Source: Polyangiaceae bacterium (GTDB lineage Bacteria; Myxococcota_A; Polyangia; Polyangiales; Polyangiaceae). From it: 64,000 bases of DNA. Within the stretch, counting starts at the first letter, position 1. Every line of letters starts with the position of its first letter. This document shows, piece by piece, positions 1 to 9,868 of the stretch. The notes beneath the pieces are model-generated. The model was not told the origin of the DNA. It searched no databases and saw nothing but the letters and a program-made list of their open reading frames with translations. Position numbers and translations under genes: made by a program. The stretch is taken from contig JAHBVY010000004.1 in assembly GCA_019637265.1 (NCBI GenBank), positions 62,001 to 126,000 on the forward strand, given 5' to 3'.

Positions 1-1
1 C

Positions 2-3103
<3,102 letters not shown>

Positions 3104-3144
3104 CGGCACCCGCACCGTCAAACGGCACCCGCTCGATCTCACGC

Positions 3145-3170
3145 GTAGGGGCGGGTTTCAAACCCGCCCA
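3145..3170. repeat. REP-like palindrome (GTAGGGGCGGG family), copy 1
   Basis: GGGCGGGTTT and AAACCCGCCC arms meet around a single C, preceded by GTAGG. It sits between the convergent 3' ends of the radical SAM gene and the RDD gene. A longer, fully symmetric copy is at 6206-6234. It may also act as a transcription terminator-like hairpin. Confidence 0.75.
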
Positions 3171-3181
3171 CACCGGTGATT

Positions 3182-3625
3182 TCACGCGGGCGGCGTCAGG
3201 CGCACCACGCGGGTCCCCGCGACCAGATCGTGGAGGCAGCGCCGATCGGCGCGGTAGATGAATAGGCAGTCGATCAGACGGGTGACGGCGAGCACCAGGG
3301 CGAGCGCCAGGAAGATCCAGGTGCGGAGGAGCACGCCACGCACGAAGCCCACCGGGGCGCCGTCCAGCTGCTCGATGCGGATCTGCTGGCGCCACTTACC
3401 CACCGTTTGGCCACGGCGACAGATCAGCACCCACTGCACGATGGAGAACGGCAAACCGCACAGCACCAGCACCCCCTGGAGCTGAATCGGCGACTGCGGG
3501 CGGAAACCGGTGAGCTCCACCCAGGCCGTGAGACACACCAGGGTGGTGCCGAGCAAGAGCAGGCCATCGGTGATCGCCGCGGCCAGGCGCTGATCACGAT
3601 CCGCCAGGGGAAGCTGGTCGCTCAC
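3182..3625 (-). CDS. RDD-family membrane protein
   Basis: A 147-residue protein with an RDD-family look: an N-terminal Arg/Asp pair near the first helix (DRDQRLAAAITDGLLLLG), a second helix around GVLVLCGLPFSIVQWVLI, the conserved QTVGKWRQQIRIEQLDG segment, and a third hydrophobic stretch (LLRTWIFLALALVLAVTRL) ending in a short basic tail. RDD proteins are small inner-membrane proteins, some linked to Na+/H+ antiport, most uncharacterised. I chose the GTG at 3625: it gives VSDQLPLADRD directly before the domain and overlaps the stop of the upstream lipoprotein gene (GTGA), which suggests translational coupling. The longer open frame upstream is out of frame with the real upstream gene. Confidence 0.8.
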   Translation of the reverse strand: MSDQLPLADRDQRLAAAITDGLLLLGTTLVCLTAWVELTGFRPQSPIQLQGVLVLCGLPFSIVQWVLICRRGQTVGKWRQQIRIEQLDGAPVGFVRGVLLRTWIFLALALVLAVTRLIDCLFIYRADRRCLHDLVAGTRVVRLTPPA

Positions 3626-4134
3626 GGGATGAGCCCCGGGAGCGACGGCAGCCCCGGGATGTTCTTCAGGCTGTTCAAGCCAGCCGCGGTGAGCTCCGCC
3701 TGCGTCACGCTGCCGTTCAGCGTGAACGGCACCTCCACGTTGAGGCGCTCCCCACCGACGGTGACCGCCCCGGTGATCTGGTAAGGGACGCTGGCGCGCC
3801 CCACCAGCTGGGCCATCGCGGTCACGCTCTCCCACGGGATGGTCACCCGCAAGGTGATGGGCGAGGTCGCCTTGGCGCGCAGCGTGACGACACCGGGCGC
3901 CGACGTCACCTCACGCAGCGCGACGTTGTTGTTGAAGGTGCCCGTCGCCCGCACCGAGCGCACGCTGAGGTCGAAGCCGTTCGGGTTGTAGCCGTCGAAG
4001 TCGATGCTCAGCGTCACCCCCGAGGGGCCAATGGCCTCCAGCTTGCCCTGCTTGGGGGTGAGGGTGGGAGGCTGCGGCTTGCTACAGCCCACCAGCGCCC
4101 ACATCACCCCCATCACTCCGACCCAGCGGGTCAC
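3622..4134 (-). CDS. LEA type 2 / WHy-domain lipoprotein
   Basis: A 170-residue predicted lipoprotein. From the GTG at 4134 the signal peptide reads MTRWVGVMGVMWALVG then Cys17 (lipobox LVGC). The mature part fits the late-embryogenesis-abundant group 2 (WHy) fold: a beta-rich domain with the typical phrase SGVTLSIDFDGYNPNGFDL, in which the asparagine-proline-asparagine stretch is characteristic, followed by an IPWESVTAMAQ segment. WHy-domain proteins are associated with stress tolerance; the bacterial role is unclear. A GTG further upstream in the same frame is possible, but it would put an Arg in the middle of the signal helix. The gene overlaps the RDD gene downstream by 4 nt. Confidence 0.75.
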   Translation of the reverse strand: MTRWVGVMGVMWALVGCSKPQPPTLTPKQGKLEAIGPSGVTLSIDFDGYNPNGFDLSVRSVRATGTFNNNVALREVTSAPGVVTLRAKATSPITLRVTIPWESVTAMAQLVGRASVPYQITGAVTVGGERLNVEVPFTLNGSVTQAELTAAGLNSLKNIPGLPSLPGLIP

Positions 4135-4231
4135 CTGTAAAAGCCACGCAAACACCGGCGCAGCATAACATGCCCCCGCACGCGCGCTGCTCGCCGCACC
4201 AACCCCGCGAGGGTACGTACCGCTCCTGCGC

Positions 4232-4302
4232 CCCACGCTCGAGCCGCGCGCCCACGCTCGAGCCGCGCACCCGCGCTCCACACGCCCACGCTCAAGCCGC
4301 GC
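4232..4302. repeat. Three copies of an 18-bp repeat at the recN 3' end
   Basis: CCCACGCTCGAGCCGCGC occurs at 4232-4249 and 4251-4268, and with one change at 4285-4302. The third copy overlaps the recN stop codon (4292), so part of the array is coding and the rest lies in the gap before the lipoprotein gene. Confidence 0.8.
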
Positions 4303-6106
4303 GCTTCGAGGTGCGACGCCGCGCGCCACGCGCACGCGCCGCGCGCCGCACACCACCCGCTGGCGCTTCACGCACCTTGCGCGCCTCCACGAGCAGCCGC
4401 TCGGCGTGCGCCAGGGCGCTGTCCGTCACCTCCGCGCCGCCGAGCATCCGCGCGAGCTCCTCACGGCGCTCCGCCTCACTCAACCGCACCACCCGCGTCT
4501 GCGCGCGCCCGCCGCGCGTCACTTTTTCTACACGGAAATGACTATCCGCGTACGCGGCCACCTGCGGCAGGTGCGTGATGCACAGCACCTGCGAGCCCTC
4601 CCCACCGCGCGCCGCGCCGAGCAGCCGGCGCCCGATGGCGTCCGCCACCTTGCCCCCCACCCCGGCGTCCACCTCGTCGAACACGTAAGTGGAGACGCCG
4701 CTCCGCCCTCGCGACACCGCCGAGAGCGCCAGCAGCACCCGTGACAGCTCCCCGCCGCTCGCCACCTCACTGAGCGGCCCCGGTGGCTCCCCCGGGTTGG
4801 CGCTCACGAGCAACTCCACGCGATCCAACCCCGCGGCGTGGAGCCGCTCCGGCGTGAGCTCCTCCACTTGGATGCGGATCTGCGCGTGCGGCATGTGCAG
4901 CGACGCGAGCTCCCGCGTCACCGCGCGGCCCAGCTCCGCGGCGCCCTCCACCCGGCGCTGGTGCAGCTCCCGCGCGACACCGAGCGCCTGCTCCAGCGCA
5001 GCCTCCCGCTCCACGTCGAGCGCCGCCACGCGCTCCTCCGCTCCTTGCCAGCGCCCCACCTCCTGCGACAGCCGCTCGCGCGCGGCGATCAAGTCCTCAC
5101 CGTGCTTGCGCCGCAGCGTCGCCAGCTGGTGACGCCGCTCCTCCAACGCAGCGAGTGACTCCCCGCTCGCTTCCCGCGCCAAGAGCCGCTCCACCTGAGA
5201 GAGCGCGGCCTCACACGCGAGCCGCGCGCTCTCCAGCGGCTCAGCCACCGCGCTCAGCTCCGCCTCCCCCACGGCGCGCAGCTGCCGCTCCAGCGCGTGC
5301 AGCTTGGACGTGACTGCGTCCTCCCCCAACGACAGCTCGTGCTCCACCTGCTGCAAGCGCTCCGTCACGATCTGCGCCGAGTGGAGGCGCCGCAGCGCCG
5401 CCGAGAGCTCCTCCCACTCCCCCTCGCGTGGATCCACCGCGGTGAGCTCCTCCAGCTGATGCTGCCAATACGCTCCCAGCGCAGGGTCCTTACCCAACAC
5501 CGCGCGCGCCTCTGCCAGCTCACGCTCCACGCGACGAAGCTCCGCGTAGCGCTGCCGGTACTCCGCCAGCAGCGCGCCGAAGCTCAGCCCCCCGCGCGAC
5601 TTCGCCACCGAGCCGACCCCGCGATCCGTCAGGTGCTCGTCCAATAGCTCCAGATGCCGCCCGAGCCGCGCCAATGAGTGCTGCTCATGCTGACTGCAAA
5701 TGTCCACCAGGCACTCACCCACCGCCGCGAGCTGCGCCTGAGGCACCAGCGCGCCCTGCACCGCCGCGCGCGACCGCCCCCCGCGCGAGAGCACCCGCGA
5801 CAACACCAGCTCAGCCCCGCCGTCCCCCGCCGCCGACGGCGCCACCCCGAGCCGCGCCAAGGCCTCCTCCGCCGTGGAGCCCGGGGGCACGATGAACTGC
5901 GCCTCCACCACGCCCTGCTCCGCCCCGGCCCGCAGCGAGAGCGGCCGACTCCGCGCGCCGCGTGAGCCACGCAGCGACCCCAACGCCCCCACGATGATGG
6001 ATTTCCCCGCGCCCGTCTCCCCGGTGAGGACGTTGAGCCCCTGGGTGAGCTCGAGCGCCAGCTGGTCGATGACCGCCAGCCCACGGATCTGAAGGTACGC
6101 GAGCAT
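4292..6106 (-). CDS. recN: DNA repair protein RecN
   Basis: A 604-residue SMC-like ATPase that acts in double-strand break repair. Walker A is GETGAGKS at residues 29-36 after the standard opening MLAYLQIRGLAVIDQLALEL. Two long helical coiled-coil regions (about 160-390) flank a central hinge-like part. The C-terminal lobe holds the ABC signature (SEVASGGELSRVLLALS), Walker B with its glutamate (VFDEVDAGVGG) and the switch region (CITHLPQVAAYAD). Length is close to the usual 550 residues with a basic Arg-rich C-terminal tail added. The start is an ATG with no competing start upstream. No SOS box could be recognised by eye in the gap upstream. Confidence 0.95.
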   Translation of the reverse strand: MLAYLQIRGLAVIDQLALELTQGLNVLTGETGAGKSIIVGALGSLRGSRGARSRPLSLRAGAEQGVVEAQFIVPPGSTAEEALARLGVAPSAAGDGGAELVLSRVLSRGGRSRAAVQGALVPQAQLAAVGECLVDICSQHEQHSLARLGRHLELLDEHLTDRGVGSVAKSRGGLSFGALLAEYRQRYAELRRVERELAEARAVLGKDPALGAYWQHQLEELTAVDPREGEWEELSAALRRLHSAQIVTERLQQVEHELSLGEDAVTSKLHALERQLRAVGEAELSAVAEPLESARLACEAALSQVERLLAREASGESLAALEERRHQLATLRRKHGEDLIAARERLSQEVGRWQGAEERVAALDVEREAALEQALGVARELHQRRVEGAAELGRAVTRELASLHMPHAQIRIQVEELTPERLHAAGLDRVELLVSANPGEPPGPLSEVASGGELSRVLLALSAVSRGRSGVSTYVFDEVDAGVGGKVADAIGRRLLGAARGGEGSQVLCITHLPQVAAYADSHFRVEKVTRGGRAQTRVVRLSEAERREELARMLGGAEVTDSALAHAERLLVEARKVREAPAGGVRRAARARGARRRTSKRAA

Positions 6107-6205
6107 GGCGCGGGTATAGCGCCGCGCGCCTCGCCGAGTATGACAGACAATGTCCTACAGCGATCGTCCAGCGCAACCCAGCTCGCTCCGACGCGACCAT
6201 CGCTC

Positions 6206-6234
6206 GTAGGGGCGGGTTTCAAACCCGCCCCTAC
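6206..6234. repeat. REP-like palindrome (GTAGGGGCGGG family), copy 2
   Basis: A perfect interrupted palindrome with 14-bp arms: GTAGGGGCGGGTTT, one central C, then the reverse complement of the arm. It shares its core with the copy at 3145-3170. Confidence 0.85.
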
Positions 6235-6260
6235 ACCCAGCGCCGCTACAGTCAGCGCTG

Positions 6261-6292
6261 CCGTGAGCCGGGACCAACCCCCCCAAAAAAAG
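6261..6292 (-). repeat. Left half of an inverted repeat pair flanking the BI-1 family gene
   Basis: The bases GCCGTGAGCCGGGACCAACC run into a C-run and an A-run. The reverse complement of 7351-7383 gives nearly the same sequence (GCCGTGAAGCGGGACCAACC, C-run, A-run). The two halves are about 1.1 kb apart and enclose the BI-1 family gene. Confidence 0.6.
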
Positions 6293-6323
6293 AACCGGCC
6301 CGCGAACAGCTCGCGGACCGGCT
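6285..6323 (-). terminator. Rho-independent terminator of the BI-1 family gene
   Basis: On the minus strand a GC-rich stem (AGCCGGTCCGCGAG pairing with CGCGGGCCGGTT) is followed directly by CTTTTTTT (6291-6285). It lies about 118 nt beyond the stop codon of the gene at 6441-7136, which is transcribed toward it. Confidence 0.85.
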
Positions 6324-6358
6324 ATCAGCGCCCAGGAGGCCCAGCCCCCTGGGCTCTC

Positions 6359-6399
6359 GTCAGCTAAACTGACGCTCGCTCTCCATCAGGGATACTGAC
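6359..6399. repeat. Two TCAG-N5-CTGA palindromes (sites 1 and 2)
   Basis: GTCAG-ctaaa-CTGAC at 6359-6373 and ATCAG-ggata-CTGAC at 6385-6399. They lie 42-68 nt past the stop of the BI-1 family gene. They belong to a recurrent intergenic motif described in the findings. Confidence 0.75.
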
Positions 6400-6440
6400 C
6401 GCCACACATTGCTGTGCGGAAATCAGCGCCCCGACCACGA

Positions 6441-7136
6441 CTAGTCGCGCGAGGCGATGAAGATGCGGAGCACGTACCAGAACATCAGGGCCACGCTGGA
6501 GAACAGCTGGAGCGCCGCGCCCACGTAGCGGTTCGACGGGAAGTGATGCAGCACGTTGGAGGTGTCGTACAGGATGGCGGCGCCAGCGAAGCCAACCATC
6601 GCCACACTGAAGAAGGTGCCCAGGTGGATACCGAAGAGCACCGCCGCCACCACCAGCAGCATCGCCACGATGCCACCCCACAAGAGGAAGCTGCGCAGGA
6701 ACGAGAAGTCCTTCCGCGTGATGAAGGCGACCGCGGTGAGCCCCGCGAAGCCGAGCAGGGTGACCCCCGCCGCGCTGGCGATGATGCCGTCAGCGTAGCT
6801 GTTCGCGATGGCGAGCAGCGGCACGAACAGGATGCCCTGCGCCGCGATGTAGAGCGCGAGGCCAAAGTATTGGCCTGCCATGTTCTCCACGCGGTGCGCG
6901 AAGTGGCTCGCCACCCAGCTCGCGACCATGAAGCCGCCCAGCACCAAGAGCCAGCTGGTCCCGCCGATCACCTGCAAGATGACGTAGGCCAGGCCGCTCT
7001 TGAACAGCGCCACCTCGAACAGGGTGAACGCCACGATGGCGCCCAACAGGTGCGCGTAGGTGCGCACGATGAACTGCGCGCGCTCCTCCACGAGGGACGC
7101 GCGCTGCGCGGGGATGATGTGACTGAACTGACTCAT
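6441..7136 (-). CDS. Bax inhibitor-1 family membrane protein
   Basis: A 231-residue protein with about seven hydrophobic helices, fitting the Bax inhibitor-1 / TMBIM / YccA family (UPF0005). Family landmarks are visible: the first helices after RTYAHLLGAIVAFTLFEVALF, the loop SWVASHFAHRVENM, the helix pair GIILFVPLLAIAN-like at about 105-120, FLLWGGIVAMLLVVAAVLFG, and the C-terminal segment AILYDTSNVLHHFPSNRYVGAALQLF, where the aspartate is a conserved family residue. Bacterial members (BsYetJ, YccA) are pH-dependent calcium-leak channels or modulators of FtsH; which applies here is not known. The gene is isolated, with its own terminator (6285-6323). A 9-bp stem-loop lies in its leader region (7265-7287). 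Confidence 0.9.
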   Translation of the reverse strand: MSQFSHIIPAQRASLVEERAQFIVRTYAHLLGAIVAFTLFEVALFKSGLAYVILQVIGGTSWLLVLGGFMVASWVASHFAHRVENMAGQYFGLALYIAAQGILFVPLLAIANSYADGIIASAAGVTLLGFAGLTAVAFITRKDFSFLRSFLLWGGIVAMLLVVAAVLFGIHLGTFFSVAMVGFAGAAILYDTSNVLHHFPSNRYVGAALQLFSSVALMFWYVLRIFIASRD

Positions 7137-7350
7137 GGGTTCCCTCTCCTTGGAGCGCTGACGCGTCCTCTGAACCGCTTTGAAAGCCGAAGCCAGAGGA
7201 CTCCGGGAAGGTAGCTTCTACCGGGGTAAACTCAACCCGCGGCGCCTCCTGAGCATTCCGCGGCGCCTGCTGGCCCCACCAGCAGGCTCCAGAACGTACG
7301 AGGGAGCAACCTAAGCACCCCACCCCTCCCTGTAAAGACGGTGGATTCCG

Positions 7351-7383
7351 CTTATTTTTTGGGGGTTGGTCCCGCTTCACGGC
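7351..7383 (+). repeat. Right half of the inverted repeat pair flanking the BI-1 family gene
   Basis: CTTATTTTTTGGGGGTTGG followed by TCCCGCTTCACGGC. Its reverse complement matches 6261-6292 over the 14-base core CGGGACCAACCCCC and on both flanks. Confidence 0.6.
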
Positions 7384-7476
7384 GGCACGCGTCGCCACAG
7401 TCACCGGGTGTCAGCGCACTGTGCCGGCGTGCGGTGACTCGAGCATCGACTGGCCGATGGCCTTGGGGTGCGGTGC

Positions 7477-7496
7477 AGGCAAACCCCCAAAACCCT
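7477..7496 (-). repeat. T-run/G5 dispersed repeat, reverse copy
   Basis: On the minus strand the sequence is AGGGTTTTGGGGGTTTGCCT. The same core is found on the plus strand at 18213-18236 and 43875-43898. Confidence 0.7.
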
Positions 7497-7607
7497 CTCC
7501 CCCTGTGCGCAGCTCGTTCGACCCCAGCGTCGTCCACGAGGCGCGGGGAGACGAGCAGCGCTCACGCGATCAGCGCTCGACACCCCTCAGCGCGAAGTGC
7601 GAGCCAC

Positions 7608-8141
7608 TCAACGCGGAGCGCCGAACACTTGCACCCAGTAGTGGCGATAGGTGGTGCCCGGGCCGTTGCTGTACCCAACGCCGATCTCGGTGAAGCTGGG
7701 GTTCATGATGTTTCGACAGTGACCCGGACTATTCATCCACTGGCTCACGGAGCCGGCGGGGGTGCTGCTGCCAGCCGCGATGTTCTCACCCCAGGTCCGC
7801 CACTCGTACCCCGTGGCGTTGATGCGCTCGCTGGGGCTCCGGCCATCCTGACTGTCGTGGCTGAAGTAGTTGTTCTCGGCCATGTCCTCGGCGTGCGCGC
7901 GCGCCGCCGTGCGGAGCTGCACGTTCATCGCCAGCGCCGGCGCCGAGCCATACTGCTGCCCGCCACAGTCGGCGCCCGCCGCGCGGTGCTCGTTCACCAG
8001 CCTGACGATCTCACACTCGAAGGCCTCGGTCTCGGTGTTGCAAGCGGCGCCGACACCAGGACCACCCGAGCCCTTGCCATCGGAGCTGCTGCAAGCCGAA
8101 CCCACGAGCGCCAAGGCGATGAGCAATGAGCGAGAATTCAT
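7608..8141 (-). CDS. CAP-domain (SCP/PR1-like) lipoprotein
   Basis: A 177-residue secreted lipoprotein: signal peptide MNSRSLLIALALVGSA, then Cys17. The mature part is a CAP domain (Pfam CAP, PF00188): the opening VRLVNEHRAAG, the motif LRTAARAHAEDMAENNYFSH with the conserved HAEDM histidine, the GENIAAG signature, and the closing HCRNIMNPSFTEIGVGY with the second histidine. These residues form the conserved cleft of bacterial CAP proteins such as YkwD. The molecular function is unknown; a role in the envelope or outside the cell fits the signal. I chose the ATG at 8141 because the longer frame adds a non-signal Arg-rich lead. Confidence 0.9.
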   Translation of the reverse strand: MNSRSLLIALALVGSACSSSDGKGSGGPGVGAACNTETEAFECEIVRLVNEHRAAGADCGGQQYGSAPALAMNVQLRTAARAHAEDMAENNYFSHDSQDGRSPSERINATGYEWRTWGENIAAGSSTPAGSVSQWMNSPGHCRNIMNPSFTEIGVGYSNGPGTTYRHYWVQVFGAPR

Positions 8142-8315
8142 CCGCTCACTATAGCGAGCCGCTCTTTCCACGACTAGCAGGCGCAAGGTAGAGGGCGAGG
8201 GCCCCCAAGCACGTGGGGTAGTCCCCACACCGTACCAATCGCCCTTCTCCCCCGCTGCAGCGCGCGTCATCACGCTGGGTGCGCTGCTCGCTGCGCCCTC
8301 GCGCCACACCGAGAC

Positions 8316-8346
8316 CAAAAATGCGAAAGGCGGCCGTAGCCGCCTC
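8316..8346 (-). terminator. Terminator of the RRM gene
   Basis: On the minus strand GGCGGCTACGGCCGCC forms a 6-bp GC stem and is followed by TTTCGCATTTTT. It lies about 25-50 nt past the stop codon of the RRM gene (8369). Confidence 0.7.
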
Positions 8347-8368
8347 TCGCGTGGGTTGGGTGTCTACC

Positions 8369-8824
8369 TCACCAGTCGCGGCCGCCGCCCTCGTCGCGAC
8401 CACGACCACCACGGCCACCGCGACCGCCGCCACGGCCACCGCCGCGGCCACCACCGCCGCCGCCGCCGTAACCGCCGCCGCCGCCACCACCGTAGCCGCC
8501 GCCGCCGCCACCACCGCCACGGCCGCCGCGCGCGCCGCCGAAGCCGCCGCCACCGAAGCCACCACCACCGCGAGGCGCACGCTCACGCGCCTCGTTGACG
8601 GCCACAGTGCGCCCGTCGAGCTCGGTGTCGTTCATCTCTTGGATCGCTTGATCGCCACACGCGTCGTCCACGAACGTCACGAAGCCGAAGCCCCGTGAAC
8701 GACCCGTCTCACGATCACTGACAACCACCGCCTCTTGGACCTCACCGAAGCGCTCGAACGCGCTTCGCAAACTCGCCTCGTCCGTGGACCAGGACAGACC
8801 GCCAACAAATAGTTTCTTTGCCAT
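8369..8824 (-). CDS. Glycine-rich RRM RNA-binding protein
   Basis: A 151-residue protein made of one RNA recognition motif (residues 1-80) and a Gly/Arg-rich tail. RNP2 is LFVGGL at residues 5-10 and RNP1 is RGFGFVTF at about 44-51, both intact. The tail (about 90-151) is almost only Gly, Arg, Tyr and Asp, with RGG boxes and GGYGGGGGGG stretches, and ends in RDW. Such short RRM proteins are known from cyanobacteria (Rbp, cold-induced) and other bacteria, where they act as RNA chaperones. Here the leader is strongly structured (8865-8911) and a terminator follows, so the gene is a single unit. The long open frames on the plus strand over the Gly repeats are shadows. Confidence 0.93.
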   Translation of the reverse strand: MAKKLFVGGLSWSTDEASLRSAFERFGEVQEAVVVSDRETGRSRGFGFVTFVDDACGDQAIQEMNDTELDGRTVAVNEARERAPRGGGGFGGGGFGGARGGRGGGGGGGGYGGGGGGGYGGGGGGGRGGGRGGGRGGRGGRGRDEGGGRDW

Positions 8825-8864
8825 CACTCTCTTCGATCTTGCGGAGCGCGAATCGCCCCGCATT

Positions 8865-8911
8865 CCCCTGGCACAAGCGCCAGGGGTACCCCTCATGTCT
8901 CGGGGTACCCG
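8865..8911 (-). promoter_or_regulatory. Structured leader / twin palindromes upstream of the RRM gene
   Basis: An 8-bp perfect stem (CCCCTGGC / GCCAGGGG, loop of 6) spans 8865-8886. Two palindromes follow with the same core, AGGGGTACCCCT at 8882-8893 and CGGGGTACCCG at 8901-8911; the GGGGTACCC cores are 19 nt apart. The first palindrome overlaps the stem, so alternative folds or an operator pair are possible. It lies 41-88 nt upstream of the start codon. Confidence 0.55.
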
Positions 8912-9278
8912 AGCTTCCTTCACCGCCGCGGTTGCCGCGTCAAGTAACCAAAAGGCAGACCCTGGGTGGCGACCGGAGAGGGACCCACGTGAGGCTCCTC
9001 ACCCCCACGGATCGCGCACGAAACGCCCCTTTCAGCGATCATCCATGGCTGAACGGATGGCAGGGGCGGGGTAGCGAGCCCCCACACTTCGCGTCTAGAC
9101 GCAGTGCGCCATCGCTCGGTCTGCGCGCGCAGTCGGCGCCGCGGCGGTCACTTGGAAGCGAACGGTCGCCGCGCTGGGCAGCGTGACTCCGGCTGCCTTC
9201 GAGCGCGCTCGGCGCCGTCTGCTGCCGCGGCGGGGGCGCGACGGAGGGCACCGTCAGGCTCGCAGACCTTACCCCACC
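8912..9278. other. Intergenic region without recognised gene
   Basis: This is the distal part of the gap between the RRM gene and the DOMON-like gene. I see GC-rich sequence with small imperfect dyads only and no supported gene, terminator or repeat family. Confidence 0.5.
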
Positions 9279-9803
9279 TCACAGCGTGATCGCTTCGCCG
9301 AACGCCGCGAGCTGGTGAAAATCAGGGCGCTCACCGCCCGTGGGGTGAGCCATCGCGTAACGCCGATGAGCGCCGGCGCCCCACACCGCGCAGGCGCTGA
9401 GGCGCCACGGTGGCGCCGGGAGCAAGCCGCCAGCGAGCCGCGCGGCGCCCCGCCAGCGCGCGCCTCCTGGGGAGGGCGCGAGCACCTGGTAGTCGCACTC
9501 TATATCCGTGCGGATACGCTGACGCCAGGTCTCGAGCTCGAGCAGCCAGTGGTGCCCAGCAGGGCTCAGCTCGAGCTCCAGGTAGCGCCCAGAGCGACCC
9601 AAGATGAACAGCTCGAACACGCTGTGCTGCCACAGCTCCGCGGTGCTGCCCGCCGGCCCCGGCGGCGCTGGGTCATCCCAGCATGGCGCCTCCACCGTGA
9701 CCAGTAGACAGTCAGCTTCACGAATGAGCGTGCACTGGGAGCGCTCCGCCACCGGGAGCAGCTCCCCACGGAAGTCATACTGGACGCTCAGCTCGAGGCT
9801 CAT
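9279..9803 (-). CDS. DOMON-like domain protein
   Basis: A 174-residue protein without signal peptide. The order of segments, with a WDD motif after the first strands (APCWDDPAPP), then GSTAELWQHSVFELFIL, a strand pair ending in ELELSPAGHHWLLE, and the C-terminal phrase AHPTGGERPDFHQLAAFGEAITL, matches the bacterial DOMON-like group related to family 9 carbohydrate-binding modules. The usual length is about 180-200 residues. No enzymatic role is established; ligand binding is the expected function. It follows the histidine kinase gene by 65 nt on the same strand and may be co-transcribed, although a TCAG-like palindrome variant (GTCAC-tctag-CTTAC, 9807-9821) lies in the gap. Confidence 0.65.
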   Translation of the reverse strand: MSLELSVQYDFRGELLPVAERSQCTLIREADCLLVTVEAPCWDDPAPPGPAGSTAELWQHSVFELFILGRSGRYLELELSPAGHHWLLELETWRQRIRTDIECDYQVLAPSPGGARWRGAARLAGGLLPAPPWRLSACAVWGAGAHRRYAMAHPTGGERPDFHQLAAFGEAITL

Positions 9804-9868
9804 TATGTCACTCTAGCTTACTATATGCCTTGGGGCCTGGTTCTTCGGGGAGCCTGGCGAGGCGCCCA

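Larger units (their letters stand above)
6107..6440. other. Intergenic region between recN and the BI-1 family gene
   Basis: No gene is supported here. The span holds a 29-bp REP-like palindrome (6206-6234), a half of an inverted repeat pair (6261-6292), the terminator of the BI-1 family gene (6285-6323) and two TCAG-N5-CTGA palindromes (6359-6399). A recN promoter must lie in the first 100 bases next to 6106, but I cannot pick it out with confidence. Confidence 0.7.
7137..7607. other. Intergenic region between the BI-1 family gene and the CAP-domain gene
   Basis: No gene is supported. Contents: two direct copies of CCGCGGCGCCT near 7237 and 7257; a perfect 9-bp stem (GCCTGCTGG / CCAGCAGGC, loop of 5) at 7265-7287 in the leader of the BI-1 family gene; the right half of the inverted repeat pair (7351-7383); and a T-run/G5 dispersed repeat in reverse orientation (7477-7496). 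Confidence 0.6.

Noticed and set aside
6140-6367. Short plus-strand open frame containing VGAGFKPAPT
   Set aside because: This peptide is the translation of the REP-like palindrome and a common false gene call.
8279-8698. Long plus-strand open frame rich in Ala and Thr opposite the RRM gene
   Set aside because: It mirrors the Gly codons of the RRM tail and has no ribosome site or family match.
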